A stretch of DNA of 29,875 nt from JBEPVZ01 sp041690695. Its GTDB lineage: Bacteria; Patescibacteriota; Microgenomatia; Daviesbacterales; UBA10151. The notes beneath the pieces are model-generated. The model made no database searches. It saw only the letters and a list, made by a program, of their open reading frames with translations, and was not told the DNA's origin. The position numbers and the translations under genes were made by a program. Positions 15,194 through 22,071 of the stretch are shown piece after piece (the stretch's first letter is position 1; every line of letters begins with the position of its first letter). The stretch spans positions 1 to 29,875 of the forward strand of contig JBEPVZ010000012.1 in the NCBI GenBank assembly GCA_041690695.1. Direction: 5' to 3'.

Positions 15194-15643
15194 ATGAAAA
15201 ATAAAGAAATACTATATGGAATTATTGGGTTTGTTATCGGTGTCATTGTTACATTCACCGTTACAAACGGTAGTACTCAGAATGGAATGATGAATAATAA
15301 TGCCATGACGGGGTCAAACAATGTAAGTACAACTCCACAACAAGTAGAAAAGATTAAACAGGAAGAGATCGAAGGGCAGAAATTACTCCTCTCTATTCAA
15401 TCAAACACAAAAGCTTGTAAGGATTTGTCACAGGACAATTTTGAAAAAATTGGTGATTACATCATGAAACAACAAGTAGGATCAAGTGAAAAGCATGTAG
15501 TCATGGATGCAAATATGGAGCAAATGATGGGAAAAGATAATAATGTGCAGATGCATATATTACTTGGTAAAAATGCGGCTGGATGTGCAAGTTTTTCTGA
15601 TGCAACTATTACTGGTACAACGATGCCGATGATGAGTCATTAA
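15194..15643 (+). CDS. Met-rich membrane-anchored protein of the copper cassette
   Basis: The 149-residue protein has a short basic N-terminus, one transmembrane helix or uncleaved signal (about 6-24) and an extracytoplasmic part rich in Met, His and Asn. The Met clusters are NGMMNNNAM, NMEQMMGK and MPMMSH at the C-terminus. C75 and C121 could form a disulfide or bind metal. It lies between csoR and the ATPase, so a copper-binding or chaperone role outside the membrane is a fair inference; no named family is recognised. ATG 15194 is chosen over an upstream in-frame start because of the strong SD AAGGAAAGGAG ending 8 nt before it. Confidence 0.65.
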   Translation: MKNKEILYGIIGFVIGVIVTFTVTNGSTQNGMMNNNAMTGSNNVSTTPQQVEKIKQEEIEGQKLLLSIQSNTKACKDLSQDNFEKIGDYIMKQQVGSSEKHVVMDANMEQMMGKDNNVQMHILLGKNAAGCASFSDATITGTTMPMMSH

Positions 15644-15705
15644 GAATAAATTAGTAGCCCAGTATTCTCATTGGCCGCTATTTCTTAATACAAGGAAGAA
15701 AATAT

Positions 15706-17913
15706 ATGAAAAGTATTTACACATGTCCTATGCATCCCGAAGTTCAGCAAGATAAACCTGGACATTGTCCAAAGTGTGGTATGAAATTAGAACGAAGTGA
15801 GATGAAAATGAGTCAGGGAGAACATACTCATCACACGATGAAGCCGCTTGCCGAAATGTCTTTTGGGGAAAAGTTAAAAATGGGTATGTCAATGACAATG
15901 GGCATGGATCACACAGGCTTAGCAGGTAGGGAAATGGCAAAGTTGATGGAAGAAGATATACGAAATAAGTTTTTCTTTTCACTTTTTCTCACCATTCCGA
16001 TTGTCCTTTATTCTCCGTTTGGAGAAATGATTCTCAAAATACATTTGCCAAGCCTAATTCCCGTACAGTGGTTACTCTTTCTTCTGACAACTCCTGTTTT
16101 CTTCTATGGTGGCTGGTTATTCCTTTATTCTTCGTTTGACGAGATAAAAAGAAGAAAGTTAGGAATGTCTGTACTCATTGCGATTGGTATAACTGCTGCC
16201 TATGCGTTTAGCATTCTTTTAAATCTGCTCGGAAGTACCGACTCTTTCTACGAAGCTGCAGCAATGCTTATTACCTTTGTGTTGTTTGGTCATTGGATGG
16301 AGATGAAGTCCAGACGTGGAACGACTGATGCCCTGCAAGCACTCTTTAATCTTGTACCACCACTTGCTCGAGTACTACGAAACGGAAAAGAAGAGATGGT
16401 ACCAACTGCACAAGTAAAACGTGGAGATATTCTTATACTCAAGCCTGGAGACAAAGTGCCAGTTGACGGCGAAATAATTAGTGGAGAAACATCGATTGAT
16501 GAAGCACTCGTTACCGGTGAGTCAGTTCCAGTGATGAAAAAGAAAGGTGACTTAGTCATTGGTGGATCCATTAATCAATCAGGCTCTGTGCAATTTAAAG
16601 CAACAAAAGTGGGAGAAGATACAGCTTTAGCCCAGATTGTAAAGTTAGTAGAGACTGCACAAAACTCAAAAGCACCCGGACAACGATTGGCAGATCGTTT
16701 TGCTTCATACTTAGTTATTCTCGCAGTTGGAAGTGGATTGTTAACATTTGTTTTATGGTTTTTTGTAGGAGGTCAACCATTTCTTTTTGCGCTTACCTTT
16801 GCTATCTCAGCGATTGTTATTGCCTGTCCTGATGCACTAGGACTTGCAACCCCTACTGCGGTAGCTGTTGGTACAGGACTTGGAGCAAAGCACAATATTT
16901 TAATTAAAGATGCCCAAACTCTGGAACAAGCATCTAAAATTCAAGCAGTTGTTCTTGATAAAACAGGTACACTGACGGAAGGGAAACCAAAAATTACCGA
17001 TATTAAAACTGTTAAGTGGATAACTACTAATGAGGCGTTGCAATTAACCGCTGCCGCTGAAGCAAAATCTTCTCATCCACTGAGTACTGCCATACTTAAT
17101 GCATTGAAGGATCGAAAGTTGTCACTTCCGACAAAAGTAGAAAAGTTTGAAAATATGTCTGGACTTGGAGTAAAAGCTGTTGTAAATGGAAAACATATAT
17201 TAGTTGGAACAAAAAAGCTAATGCAAGAAAACAAAATAGACCTTACGCCACTTGCAAAAAATATTGCAGAATTATTAGGTCGCGGAGAAACGATAATGAT
17301 CCTTGCTGTGGATAACAATATTGCTGCTGTTATTGGTGCTTCAGATCCAATACGACCAACATCAGTTACAACAATTAAACGACTTAACGAATTAGGAATT
17401 GAAACAGCGATGATTACTGGTGACAATGAAGCAACGGCAAAAGCAGTTGCAAAGAGTTTGGGTATTAAACGAGTGTTTGCCGATGTGCTCCCCGGTGAAA
17501 AGGCAAAGTATGTTAAAAAACTCCAAGATGAAGGAAAGTTTGTAGCAATGGTTGGCGATGGGGTCAATGATGCACCTGCATTAGCACAAGCAAATATTGG
17601 GATAGCAATCGGTGCCGGAACTGATGTTGCGATTGAAACAGCAAAAATTGTTTTGATGAAATCAGATCCAGCAGATATTGTTCGAGCAATTCGACTTTCA
17701 AAAGCGACGGTGACAAAAATGAAACAAAACCTCTTTTGGGCATCAATCTATAATGTTTTAGCAATACCGATTGCCGGAGGAATTCTCTATCCTGCATTTA
17801 AAGTATCACTTCGTCCTGAAATTGCTGCTCTTTTAATGAGCTTGTCGTCAATTATTGTTGCAGTAAATGCAGTATCATTAAAAAGGGCTGAGAAAAATTT
17901 AGTGACAGTATGA
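15706..17913 (+). CDS. copA: Copper-type P1B-ATPase with N-terminal metal-binding domain
   Basis: This 735-residue protein exports heavy metal ions, probably Cu(I), at the cost of ATP. Residues 6-28 form a Cys/His heavy-metal-binding domain (YTCPMHPEV...HCPKCGMKLE), followed by a Met/His-rich stretch (about 30-75). Core motifs are present: TGES, the phosphorylation site DKTGT (D418), SSHPL of the SEHPL type, and GDGVNDAP. The transmembrane CPx motif is CPD (C374-P375-D376) rather than CPC or CPH. TM7 has YNVLAIP and TM8 MSLSS, as in copper subgroups. An SD-like AAGGAAG lies about 7 nt upstream of the ATG. It is the last gene of the csoR operon. The symbol is by subgroup resemblance; CopB-type is an alternative. 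Confidence 0.82.
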   Translation: MKSIYTCPMHPEVQQDKPGHCPKCGMKLERSEMKMSQGEHTHHTMKPLAEMSFGEKLKMGMSMTMGMDHTGLAGREMAKLMEEDIRNKFFFSLFLTIPIVLYSPFGEMILKIHLPSLIPVQWLLFLLTTPVFFYGGWLFLYSSFDEIKRRKLGMSVLIAIGITAAYAFSILLNLLGSTDSFYEAAAMLITFVLFGHWMEMKSRRGTTDALQALFNLVPPLARVLRNGKEEMVPTAQVKRGDILILKPGDKVPVDGEIISGETSIDEALVTGESVPVMKKKGDLVIGGSINQSGSVQFKATKVGEDTALAQIVKLVETAQNSKAPGQRLADRFASYLVILAVGSGLLTFVLWFFVGGQPFLFALTFAISAIVIACPDALGLATPTAVAVGTGLGAKHNILIKDAQTLEQASKIQAVVLDKTGTLTEGKPKITDIKTVKWITTNEALQLTAAAEAKSSHPLSTAILNALKDRKLSLPTKVEKFENMSGLGVKAVVNGKHILVGTKKLMQENKIDLTPLAKNIAELLGRGETIMILAVDNNIAAVIGASDPIRPTSVTTIKRLNELGIETAMITGDNEATAKAVAKSLGIKRVFADVLPGEKAKYVKKLQDEGKFVAMVGDGVNDAPALAQANIGIAIGAGTDVAIETAKIVLMKSDPADIVRAIRLSKATVTKMKQNLFWASIYNVLAIPIAGGILYPAFKVSLRPEIAALLMSLSSIIVAVNAVSLKRAEKNLVTV

Positions 17914-17984
17914 ACCTATCCAGTTGTTCTTTTTAACCAGATTAAAGAATGGCTTTTTACAGGACCTCGTTGTTTGAATCGTAC

Positions 17985-18049
17985 CTTTAGACTAGTAAAT
18001 CAAGCTATTCATGATTCGGAAACTACCTACGACACGTTTGGTGACCCGA
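17985..18049 (-). repeat. tRNA-Lys flank repeat, copy C
   Basis: These 65 bp align without gaps to the first 65 bp of copies A and B (about three quarters identical by eye). A 21-bp core at 18029-18049 differs from A and B at one position. It covers the 3' end of the intact tRNA-Lys and its downstream flank, so copies A and B appear derived from this site. Confidence 0.6.
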
Positions 18050-18113
18050 CTCGGATTCGAACCGAGGACCAAGAGCTTAAAAGGCTCCTGCTCTACCGCT
18101 GAGCTACCGGGCC
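18039..18113 (-). tRNA. tRNA-Lys (anticodon UUU)
   Basis: The minus strand gives a full cloverleaf: acceptor GGCCCGG with TCGGGTC, D-arm GCTC/GAGC, anticodon stem GGAGC/GCTCT with loop CTTTTAA (anticodon TTT), T-arm CTCGG/CCGAG around TTCGAAT, discriminator A and an encoded CCA. Its 3' end is shared with the repeats bordering the copper cassette, as expected for an integration target. It is convergent with copA. Confidence 0.95.
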
Positions 18114-18168
18114 GTTAAAAATTTTTATCAAATTTTTAACCGTTTAATTATCTAATAGACAATTAAAC
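18114..18168. repeat. Two tandem AT-rich palindromes
   Basis: 18114-18140 is a perfect 11-bp inverted repeat with a 5-nt centre, starting with GTTAAAAATTT. 18142-18168 is GTTTAATT / AATTAAAC with an 11-nt centre. They sit one base apart, directly upstream of tRNA-Lys. They may act as a bidirectional terminator or a regulatory site; there is no evidence to decide. Confidence 0.5.
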
Positions 18169-18231
18169 AGTCCTAGCCTAGTATTTTACCTGAAAATTAA
18201 GCTGATGGCTAGTTAATATTAATTTGCTATC

Positions 18232-18260
18232 TTGAAAGTCATTATCTCTTCGGGTATTAT
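18232..18260 (+). promoter_or_regulatory. Candidate radC promoter
   Basis: TTGAAA (18232-18237), a 17-bp spacer and TATTAT (18255-18260) would start transcription near 18267. A weaker alternative -10, TAACTT (18269-18274), lies 7 nt before ATG 18282 and would make a leaderless mRNA. Both touch or adjoin the SOS-like motif. Confidence 0.4.
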
Positions 18261-18264
18261 TTGG
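18249..18264 (+). promoter_or_regulatory. Candidate SOS operator of radC
   Basis: TTCGG-GTATTA-TTTGG, a direct repeat of TTYGG with 11-bp period that overlaps the candidate -10. It shares its pattern with sites at lexA, uvrB and uvrA. Confidence 0.5.
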
Positions 18265-18281
18265 CTTGTAACTTTGATTTT

Positions 18282-18959
18282 ATGGTACTCGCTTTAAAGA
18301 ACTTGCCAGTCGAAGATCGTCCCCGCGAACGGCTTTTGAATTACGGAGCAGCTACTTTATCCACCCTCGAACTATTAGAGATTATTTTAAGCCAAGGCAT
18401 TGCTGGTCAATCAGTTGTCTCAACGTCACAAGAATTAATTAAAACTTTTTCAAATTTAGATAAGTTATCTCAAGCCAGCCCTCGAGAGTTAATGCAGGTC
18501 AAAGGGATTGGGATCGCTAAAGCCACTCAACTTAACGCTATTTTAGAATTAGCACAACGATTAAAACTTGAAGTTGCTGATGTTCCCGATAAAAAAGCCG
18601 ATGGTCCAGAGATGATTTATAAATTAATAAAGCGAAAGTTACGTGATTATCATAAAGAACATTTTTTCGTAGTAGCGTTAAATGTTTCGGGTATGGTTAT
18701 TGAGCAAATCGCAGTTGGTATTTTAGATGCGGCCTTAGTTCACCCCCGGGAAGTTTTTGGAGAAGCCATTAAACACCATGCCTCAGCTATCATCGTCGTC
18801 CATAATCATCCGTCCGGTAACCCAAACCCTTCTTTACCCGATCGGATGTTAACCGAGCGGCTGAAAGAAGCTGGTCAAATAATGGGGATTGCTTTAAGAG
18901 ATCATATTATTATTACTCAAAACAGCTTTTTAAGTTTTAAAGATGAGGGCTTCTTATAG
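18282..18959 (+). CDS. radC: RadC-family JAB/MPN metalloprotein
   Basis: The 225-residue protein has the standard RadC layout. An N-terminal helix-hairpin-helix region (about 30-90, including VKGIGIAKATQL) precedes the JAMM domain with the metal site VVHNHPSGNPNPSLPD and a C-terminal LRDHIIIT...FLSFKDEGFL. RadC proteins have been tied to DNA repair or recombination, but the biochemical role is unsettled. The annotated start is ATG 18282, since an in-frame TTG at 18261 falls inside the promoter and motif. A possible SOS operator at 18249-18264 would place it in the LexA regulon. It overlaps the following nuclease remnant by 17 nt. Confidence 0.9.
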   Translation: MVLALKNLPVEDRPRERLLNYGAATLSTLELLEIILSQGIAGQSVVSTSQELIKTFSNLDKLSQASPRELMQVKGIGIAKATQLNAILELAQRLKLEVADVPDKKADGPEMIYKLIKRKLRDYHKEHFFVVALNVSGMVIEQIAVGILDAALVHPREVFGEAIKHHASAIIVVHNHPSGNPNPSLPDRMLTERLKEAGQIMGIALRDHIIITQNSFLSFKDEGFL

Positions 18960-19492
18960 AATAGTTTTTGGTTTTGGGTTAGTGGTTTGTCTAATAATTA
19001 TTGGAATTAATATTAATGGCTCGATGACGGTTACTCCACGTCCTCAATTAACTATTCCTCCATCACTTGGGCCCAATCCAGAACTTGTCGAAGTTACGAG
19101 AATTGTTGACGGCGATACTATTGAAGTCAACTACCATAATAAGCTGACTAAGCTTCGATATATCGGGATTGATACTCCCAAAACGGTTGATCCGCATCGG
19201 CCGGTCGGTTACTTTAGCCATGAAGCCTCGAATGAAGATAAAAAGCGGGTTTTAGGTCAAGAGGTGGTGTGTGGCTGATTCTGAGGATCGGGATAAGTTT
19301 GATAGGCTGTTAAGATATGTTTATTTGCCAAATGACGCTCAAAATTGGTTGTTTGTTAATGACTACCTAATTCGGCAAGCCTACGCCATTCCTGATCCGA
19401 TCGCTTAAGATAACCGTTTTATAGATGAATTTCAACAGGCTTCTAAAGACGCTCAAATCAGTAAACAGGGGCTTTGGGCGGCATGCCAATAA
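18943..19492 (+). pseudogene. Broken anchored staphylococcal-nuclease-like gene
   Basis: The first frame (18943-19278) encodes a membrane helix (about 5-22) and the start of a thermonuclease domain: RIVDGDTIEV and LRYIGIDTPK, the usual metal and catalytic half. It stops at TGA 19276 in the middle of the domain. The rest of the fold continues in another frame from about 19277 (DSEDRDKFDRLLRYVYLP, then a conserved-looking KQGLW near the C-terminus at about 19475). That frame contains a second stop, TAA at 19406. One frameshift plus one nonsense mutation argue for real decay rather than a sequencing error alone. The natural end would be TAA 19490-19492. The start overlaps radC by 17 nt. Confidence 0.75.
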
Positions 19493-19499
19493 GTGATAT

Positions 19500-19505
19500 T
19501 ATATT
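19500..19505 (+). promoter_or_regulatory. -10 TATATT of the DUF192 gene
   Basis: TATATT is 6 nt before ATG 19512. An overlapping TGA-TATTAT (19494-19502) is an extended -10 alternative, 9 nt from the ATG. Confidence 0.45.
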
Positions 19506-19511
19506 AAGGTA

Positions 19512-20021
19512 ATGAAGCAATTTTGGATTCAAGTCGTAGCCTTGTTGATTGTGGCTTTTGGGGCAATTATTTTGACCTTTAATGCCGGACTTCTACCGAA
19601 TGTCGGACAGTCAACTTCTGCAAACACTAATAGCAGTTCTCCTTCGACAGGTCAGCTTAAAATTGGTCAAGATGTTTTAAATGTTGAAATTGCCGATACT
19701 CAAGCTAAACGCCAGTTAGGTTTAGGTGGTCGTGATAATTTAGCGACCGACTCGGGGATGTTATTTGTCTTTAGTGATACTGATAAACATAGCTTTTGGA
19801 TGAAAGATGTTCATTTTTCCCTCGATTTTGTTTGGATTTTAGATAATAAAGTCGTTGACGTTACTCAAAATGTTCCACCACCTGCACCTGATCAATCGGT
19901 TAGTAGTTTACCAATTTATGAGTCAAATAGCCCGATTAATAAGGTCTTAGAAGTTAATGGGGGTTACGCCAGCTCACATAATATTCAAGTCGGCGATAGT
20001 ATAACTTTAATTGGAAGTTAA
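19512..20021 (+). CDS. Membrane-anchored DUF192 protein
   Basis: The 169-residue protein has an N-terminal helix (about 6-25), a Ser/Thr-rich linker (about 32-50) and a DUF192 domain (about 52-167). The signature RQLGLGGRDNL...GMLFVF...HSFWMKDVHFSLDFVWI...VVDV is clear. The family forms a small beta-barrel and is often exported; its biochemical role is not established. No SD is visible and the -10 lies 6-9 nt upstream. The PEP-synthase-like gene follows after 6 nt, so the two probably form an operon. Confidence 0.85.
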   Translation: MKQFWIQVVALLIVAFGAIILTFNAGLLPNVGQSTSANTNSSSPSTGQLKIGQDVLNVEIADTQAKRQLGLGGRDNLATDSGMLFVFSDTDKHSFWMKDVHFSLDFVWILDNKVVDVTQNVPPPAPDQSVSSLPIYESNSPINKVLEVNGGYASSHNIQVGDSITLIGS

Positions 20022-20027
20022 AAATAA

Positions 20028-21419
20028 ATGTTTAACGTACTGCCCCTAAACCAGATTCGAGATGAAGATAGCCCTCTTTATGGCCAATCAATTATTAATT
20101 TAGCGAGATTAATTAGATTAAGTTTTCCAGTTCCTCACGGCTTAGTAATTACCCCACCTGATGCTGAGCTCAAAAAGGCGATTAAACGCTTTCAAACCAC
20201 AAATCCTGAAATATTTGAGCAAAACTTTAAAATTATTAAAGATGAATTTTTAAATATTCCTGTGCCAGTTTTACTTACCGAGCATTTACGTTATCAATCA
20301 ATTGATGCCGATAAACTTTGGCAAGGCTTACTGACTAACTGGCTTGAAGAAATGCGGTCGGTATTATGGAGATTAGGCTATGAAATAGCCTTAACGCAGC
20401 CCCTATCAGCTCAACCCGTTATTTTTACTGGACCGATTGCGACTTTCGGTCAAGCTTATCATGATAAAGAGCTTGATAAAGTTTTAATCACGATTGATAA
20501 AGGGGGATTGTCGGTTGATCAAGAAACCGAGATTGAAGAATTAGTTAGACGAGCTAATCGCAAGTTATTTTTGCCTCAAGTTTATGATTGGATTGTTGAA
20601 AGCCCAGGCAAAGACTTAAAAATTGTAAAGCTCTCACCGTTTACCGATAACCTAGAAAAAGTCTCGTCAGACTATAAGTCAACAAATAAGATCAAATTAA
20701 AAGATCTGCCAAAAGTTAAAACGGCTTATAAGGTTTGGGCTGATTTATCCGGAACTTTAACTGTTAATCCTAATTTAGATGGTATTTTTATAAGTGGTGA
20801 TCAAATTCCTAATTTTGACGAATTAGTTTTTAAACTAGTCGAAACTGGTAAAAGTTTTAAACATTTACCCTTGATCTTTAAACTCTCACCTAATCCCAAG
20901 TTAACTTCTTTACAAGCCGAAGCTTATGCTTTTTGTAAACATAAACAAGATTTAGCTAATTTAGAGTTAGTTATCCCAGCTGTTCGGTCAGTTAAAGAGC
21001 TTTCCGAAGTTAAGCAGTTATTATCAGCCAAAAATATTAATCGGCGAGGTAATAAATTTTGGCTTGAAATTGCGACTCCCGAAAATATTCTTAATATGAG
21101 TGATTACCTTGAGTCTGGCCTAGATGGCATAATTCTAAAGTTAGATCAGTTGGCTGTTCAGATCGGTTGTCAGATCGGTGATTTTAGGCCAGTTATTAAA
21201 ATGGTTCAACAAGTCATCCCAATTTTGCATACTCACAAATTACCATTTTTAACGACCGGGATTTTGAGTTGGAATAGTGACTTACTCCAATTTTTTATTG
21301 ATCAGGGAGGGTCAGGCGTGATTGCCGATCTTCCAAACTCCTATTTTCTTCCAGAATATATTAATTTTTTAGAAACTCGAACTTTTAAGAAACGAGTTAA
21401 TTCAGATTCCAAAGAATAA
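20028..21419 (+). CDS. Degenerate PEP synthase / pyruvate phosphate dikinase-like protein
   Basis: The 463-residue protein joins two ends of a PEP-synthase-type enzyme. The N-terminus (about 10-50) resembles the start of the ATP-binding domain (SFPVPHGLVIT). Residues about 240-455 resemble the PEP-binding TIM barrel (LELVIPAVRSVKEL, FWLEIATPENILNM, GLDGIILKLDQL). The central phosphohistidine (swivelling) domain with its GG-x2-S-H motif is absent. In the barrel the usual SNDLTQ is KLDQLAVQ, and the catalytic Cys region (CGQ or CGE) reads TTGILSWNS. Enzymatic PEP synthesis is therefore unlikely; a regulatory or structural pseudoenzyme is possible. It overlaps the 3' end of rsmI by 23 bp tail to tail. 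Confidence 0.6.
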   Translation: MFNVLPLNQIRDEDSPLYGQSIINLARLIRLSFPVPHGLVITPPDAELKKAIKRFQTTNPEIFEQNFKIIKDEFLNIPVPVLLTEHLRYQSIDADKLWQGLLTNWLEEMRSVLWRLGYEIALTQPLSAQPVIFTGPIATFGQAYHDKELDKVLITIDKGGLSVDQETEIEELVRRANRKLFLPQVYDWIVESPGKDLKIVKLSPFTDNLEKVSSDYKSTNKIKLKDLPKVKTAYKVWADLSGTLTVNPNLDGIFISGDQIPNFDELVFKLVETGKSFKHLPLIFKLSPNPKLTSLQAEAYAFCKHKQDLANLELVIPAVRSVKELSEVKQLLSAKNINRRGNKFWLEIATPENILNMSDYLESGLDGIILKLDQLAVQIGCQIGDFRPVIKMVQQVIPILHTHKLPFLTTGILSWNSDLLQFFIDQGGSGVIADLPNSYFLPEYINFLETRTFKKRVNSDSKE

Positions 21420-22071
21420 TATATTCACCTTTTGGACCTTTGTTTTCTAAATCTTTAAGCCATTGACTTAAAGTTTGGCTTTTAACTGATTGATAAATCT
21501 TAGTTAATTCTTGGGCTAGGCAAACTTCAACATCTCCATATGCAGCTTGGATATCCGTTAAAGTTCGAATTAGTTTATAGGGTGAGATAAATCCAATATA
21601 AGTTGTCGGCAACTCTTGATCAAAGTTTTTGAGTTTATTTAATAAATCTGTTAAAGCTTTAGTTTTTTCTGGTAAATAACCTATGAACATAAACTTATCT
21701 GGCGGCAGTCCAGATAAAGTTAAAGCGGTGATCGGGGAGACTGGGCCGGGTAAAGAATCGACTTTGATATTCATTTCCAAACAGGCTCTGACAAGTTTAT
21801 AACCTGGATCTGAAATTAAAGGTGTTCCAGCATCGGAGACTAGCGCTAAATGTTGATTGGCTTGAAGTTTTTGTAAGATTTGTGGGAAAGTTTTAGTTTC
21901 ATTAAAATCGTTTAAAACTAAAAGTGGCTTTTTGATCTCGTAATGGTTAAGTAAGATACTGGTTCTCCTGGTATCTTCACAAATAATCCCATTGACTTGC
22001 TTTAAAATTTCAATGGCTCTTAAGGTGATATCTTTTAAATTGCCAATCGGGGTTGGTACAATGGTCAACAT
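21397..22071 (-). CDS. rsmI: 16S rRNA (cytidine1402-2'-O)-methyltransferase RsmI
   Basis: The 224-residue protein is a tetrapyrrole-methylase-fold rRNA methyltransferase. Seen in order are VPTPIGNLKDITLRA at the N-terminus, CEDTRRT (about 36-42), ALVSDAGTPLISDPG (about 76-90) and LPGPVSPITALTLSGLP (about 108-124). It uses SAM to 2'-O-methylate C1402 of 16S rRNA at the decoding centre. It is somewhat short because the C-terminal extension of longer homologues is absent. The ATG at 22071 directly abuts the dedA ATG at 22072 on the other strand. Its own promoter (ATGACA, 17-bp spacer, TATACT) lies inside dedA. Confidence 0.93.
   Translation of the reverse strand: MLTIVPTPIGNLKDITLRAIEILKQVNGIICEDTRRTSILLNHYEIKKPLLVLNDFNETKTFPQILQKLQANQHLALVSDAGTPLISDPGYKLVRACLEMNIKVDSLPGPVSPITALTLSGLPPDKFMFIGYLPEKTKALTDLLNKLKNFDQELPTTYIGFISPYKLIRTLTDIQAAYGDVEVCLAQELTKIYQSVKSQTLSQWLKDLENKGPKGEYIILWNLN
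22057..22062 (+). promoter_or_regulatory. dedA -10 TACAAT inside rsmI coding sequence
   Basis: TGG-TACAAT (22054-22062) is an extended -10, 9 nt before ATG 22072. A weak -35, TTTAAA (22034-22039), lies 17 bp upstream. It lies wholly within the 5' end of rsmI. Confidence 0.5.

Larger units (their letters stand above)
17914..18281. other. Region between copA and radC
   Basis: No CDS. It holds copy C of the repeat (17985-18049), tRNA-Lys (18039-18113, minus), two tandem palindromes (18114-18168) and the radC promoter with the SOS-like motif. No convincing terminator follows copA. Confidence 0.5.

Noticed and set aside
17073..17567. 164-codon minus-strand frame inside the ATPase gene
   Set aside because: It is antisense to highly conserved P-type ATPase motifs; the Ser/Phe-rich translation is typical of a shadow.
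14573..18113. CRISPR or transposon (IS) origin of the repeats
   Set aside because: There are only three copies about 3.2 kb apart with no short regular spacing, no transposase and no terminal inverted repeats; tRNA-derived similarity explains them better.
19276..19278. TGA as a sense codon (SR1/Gracilibacteria-type code)
   Set aside because: Reading through meets another TGA and then TAA within a few codons; all intact genes in the window avoid in-frame TGA.
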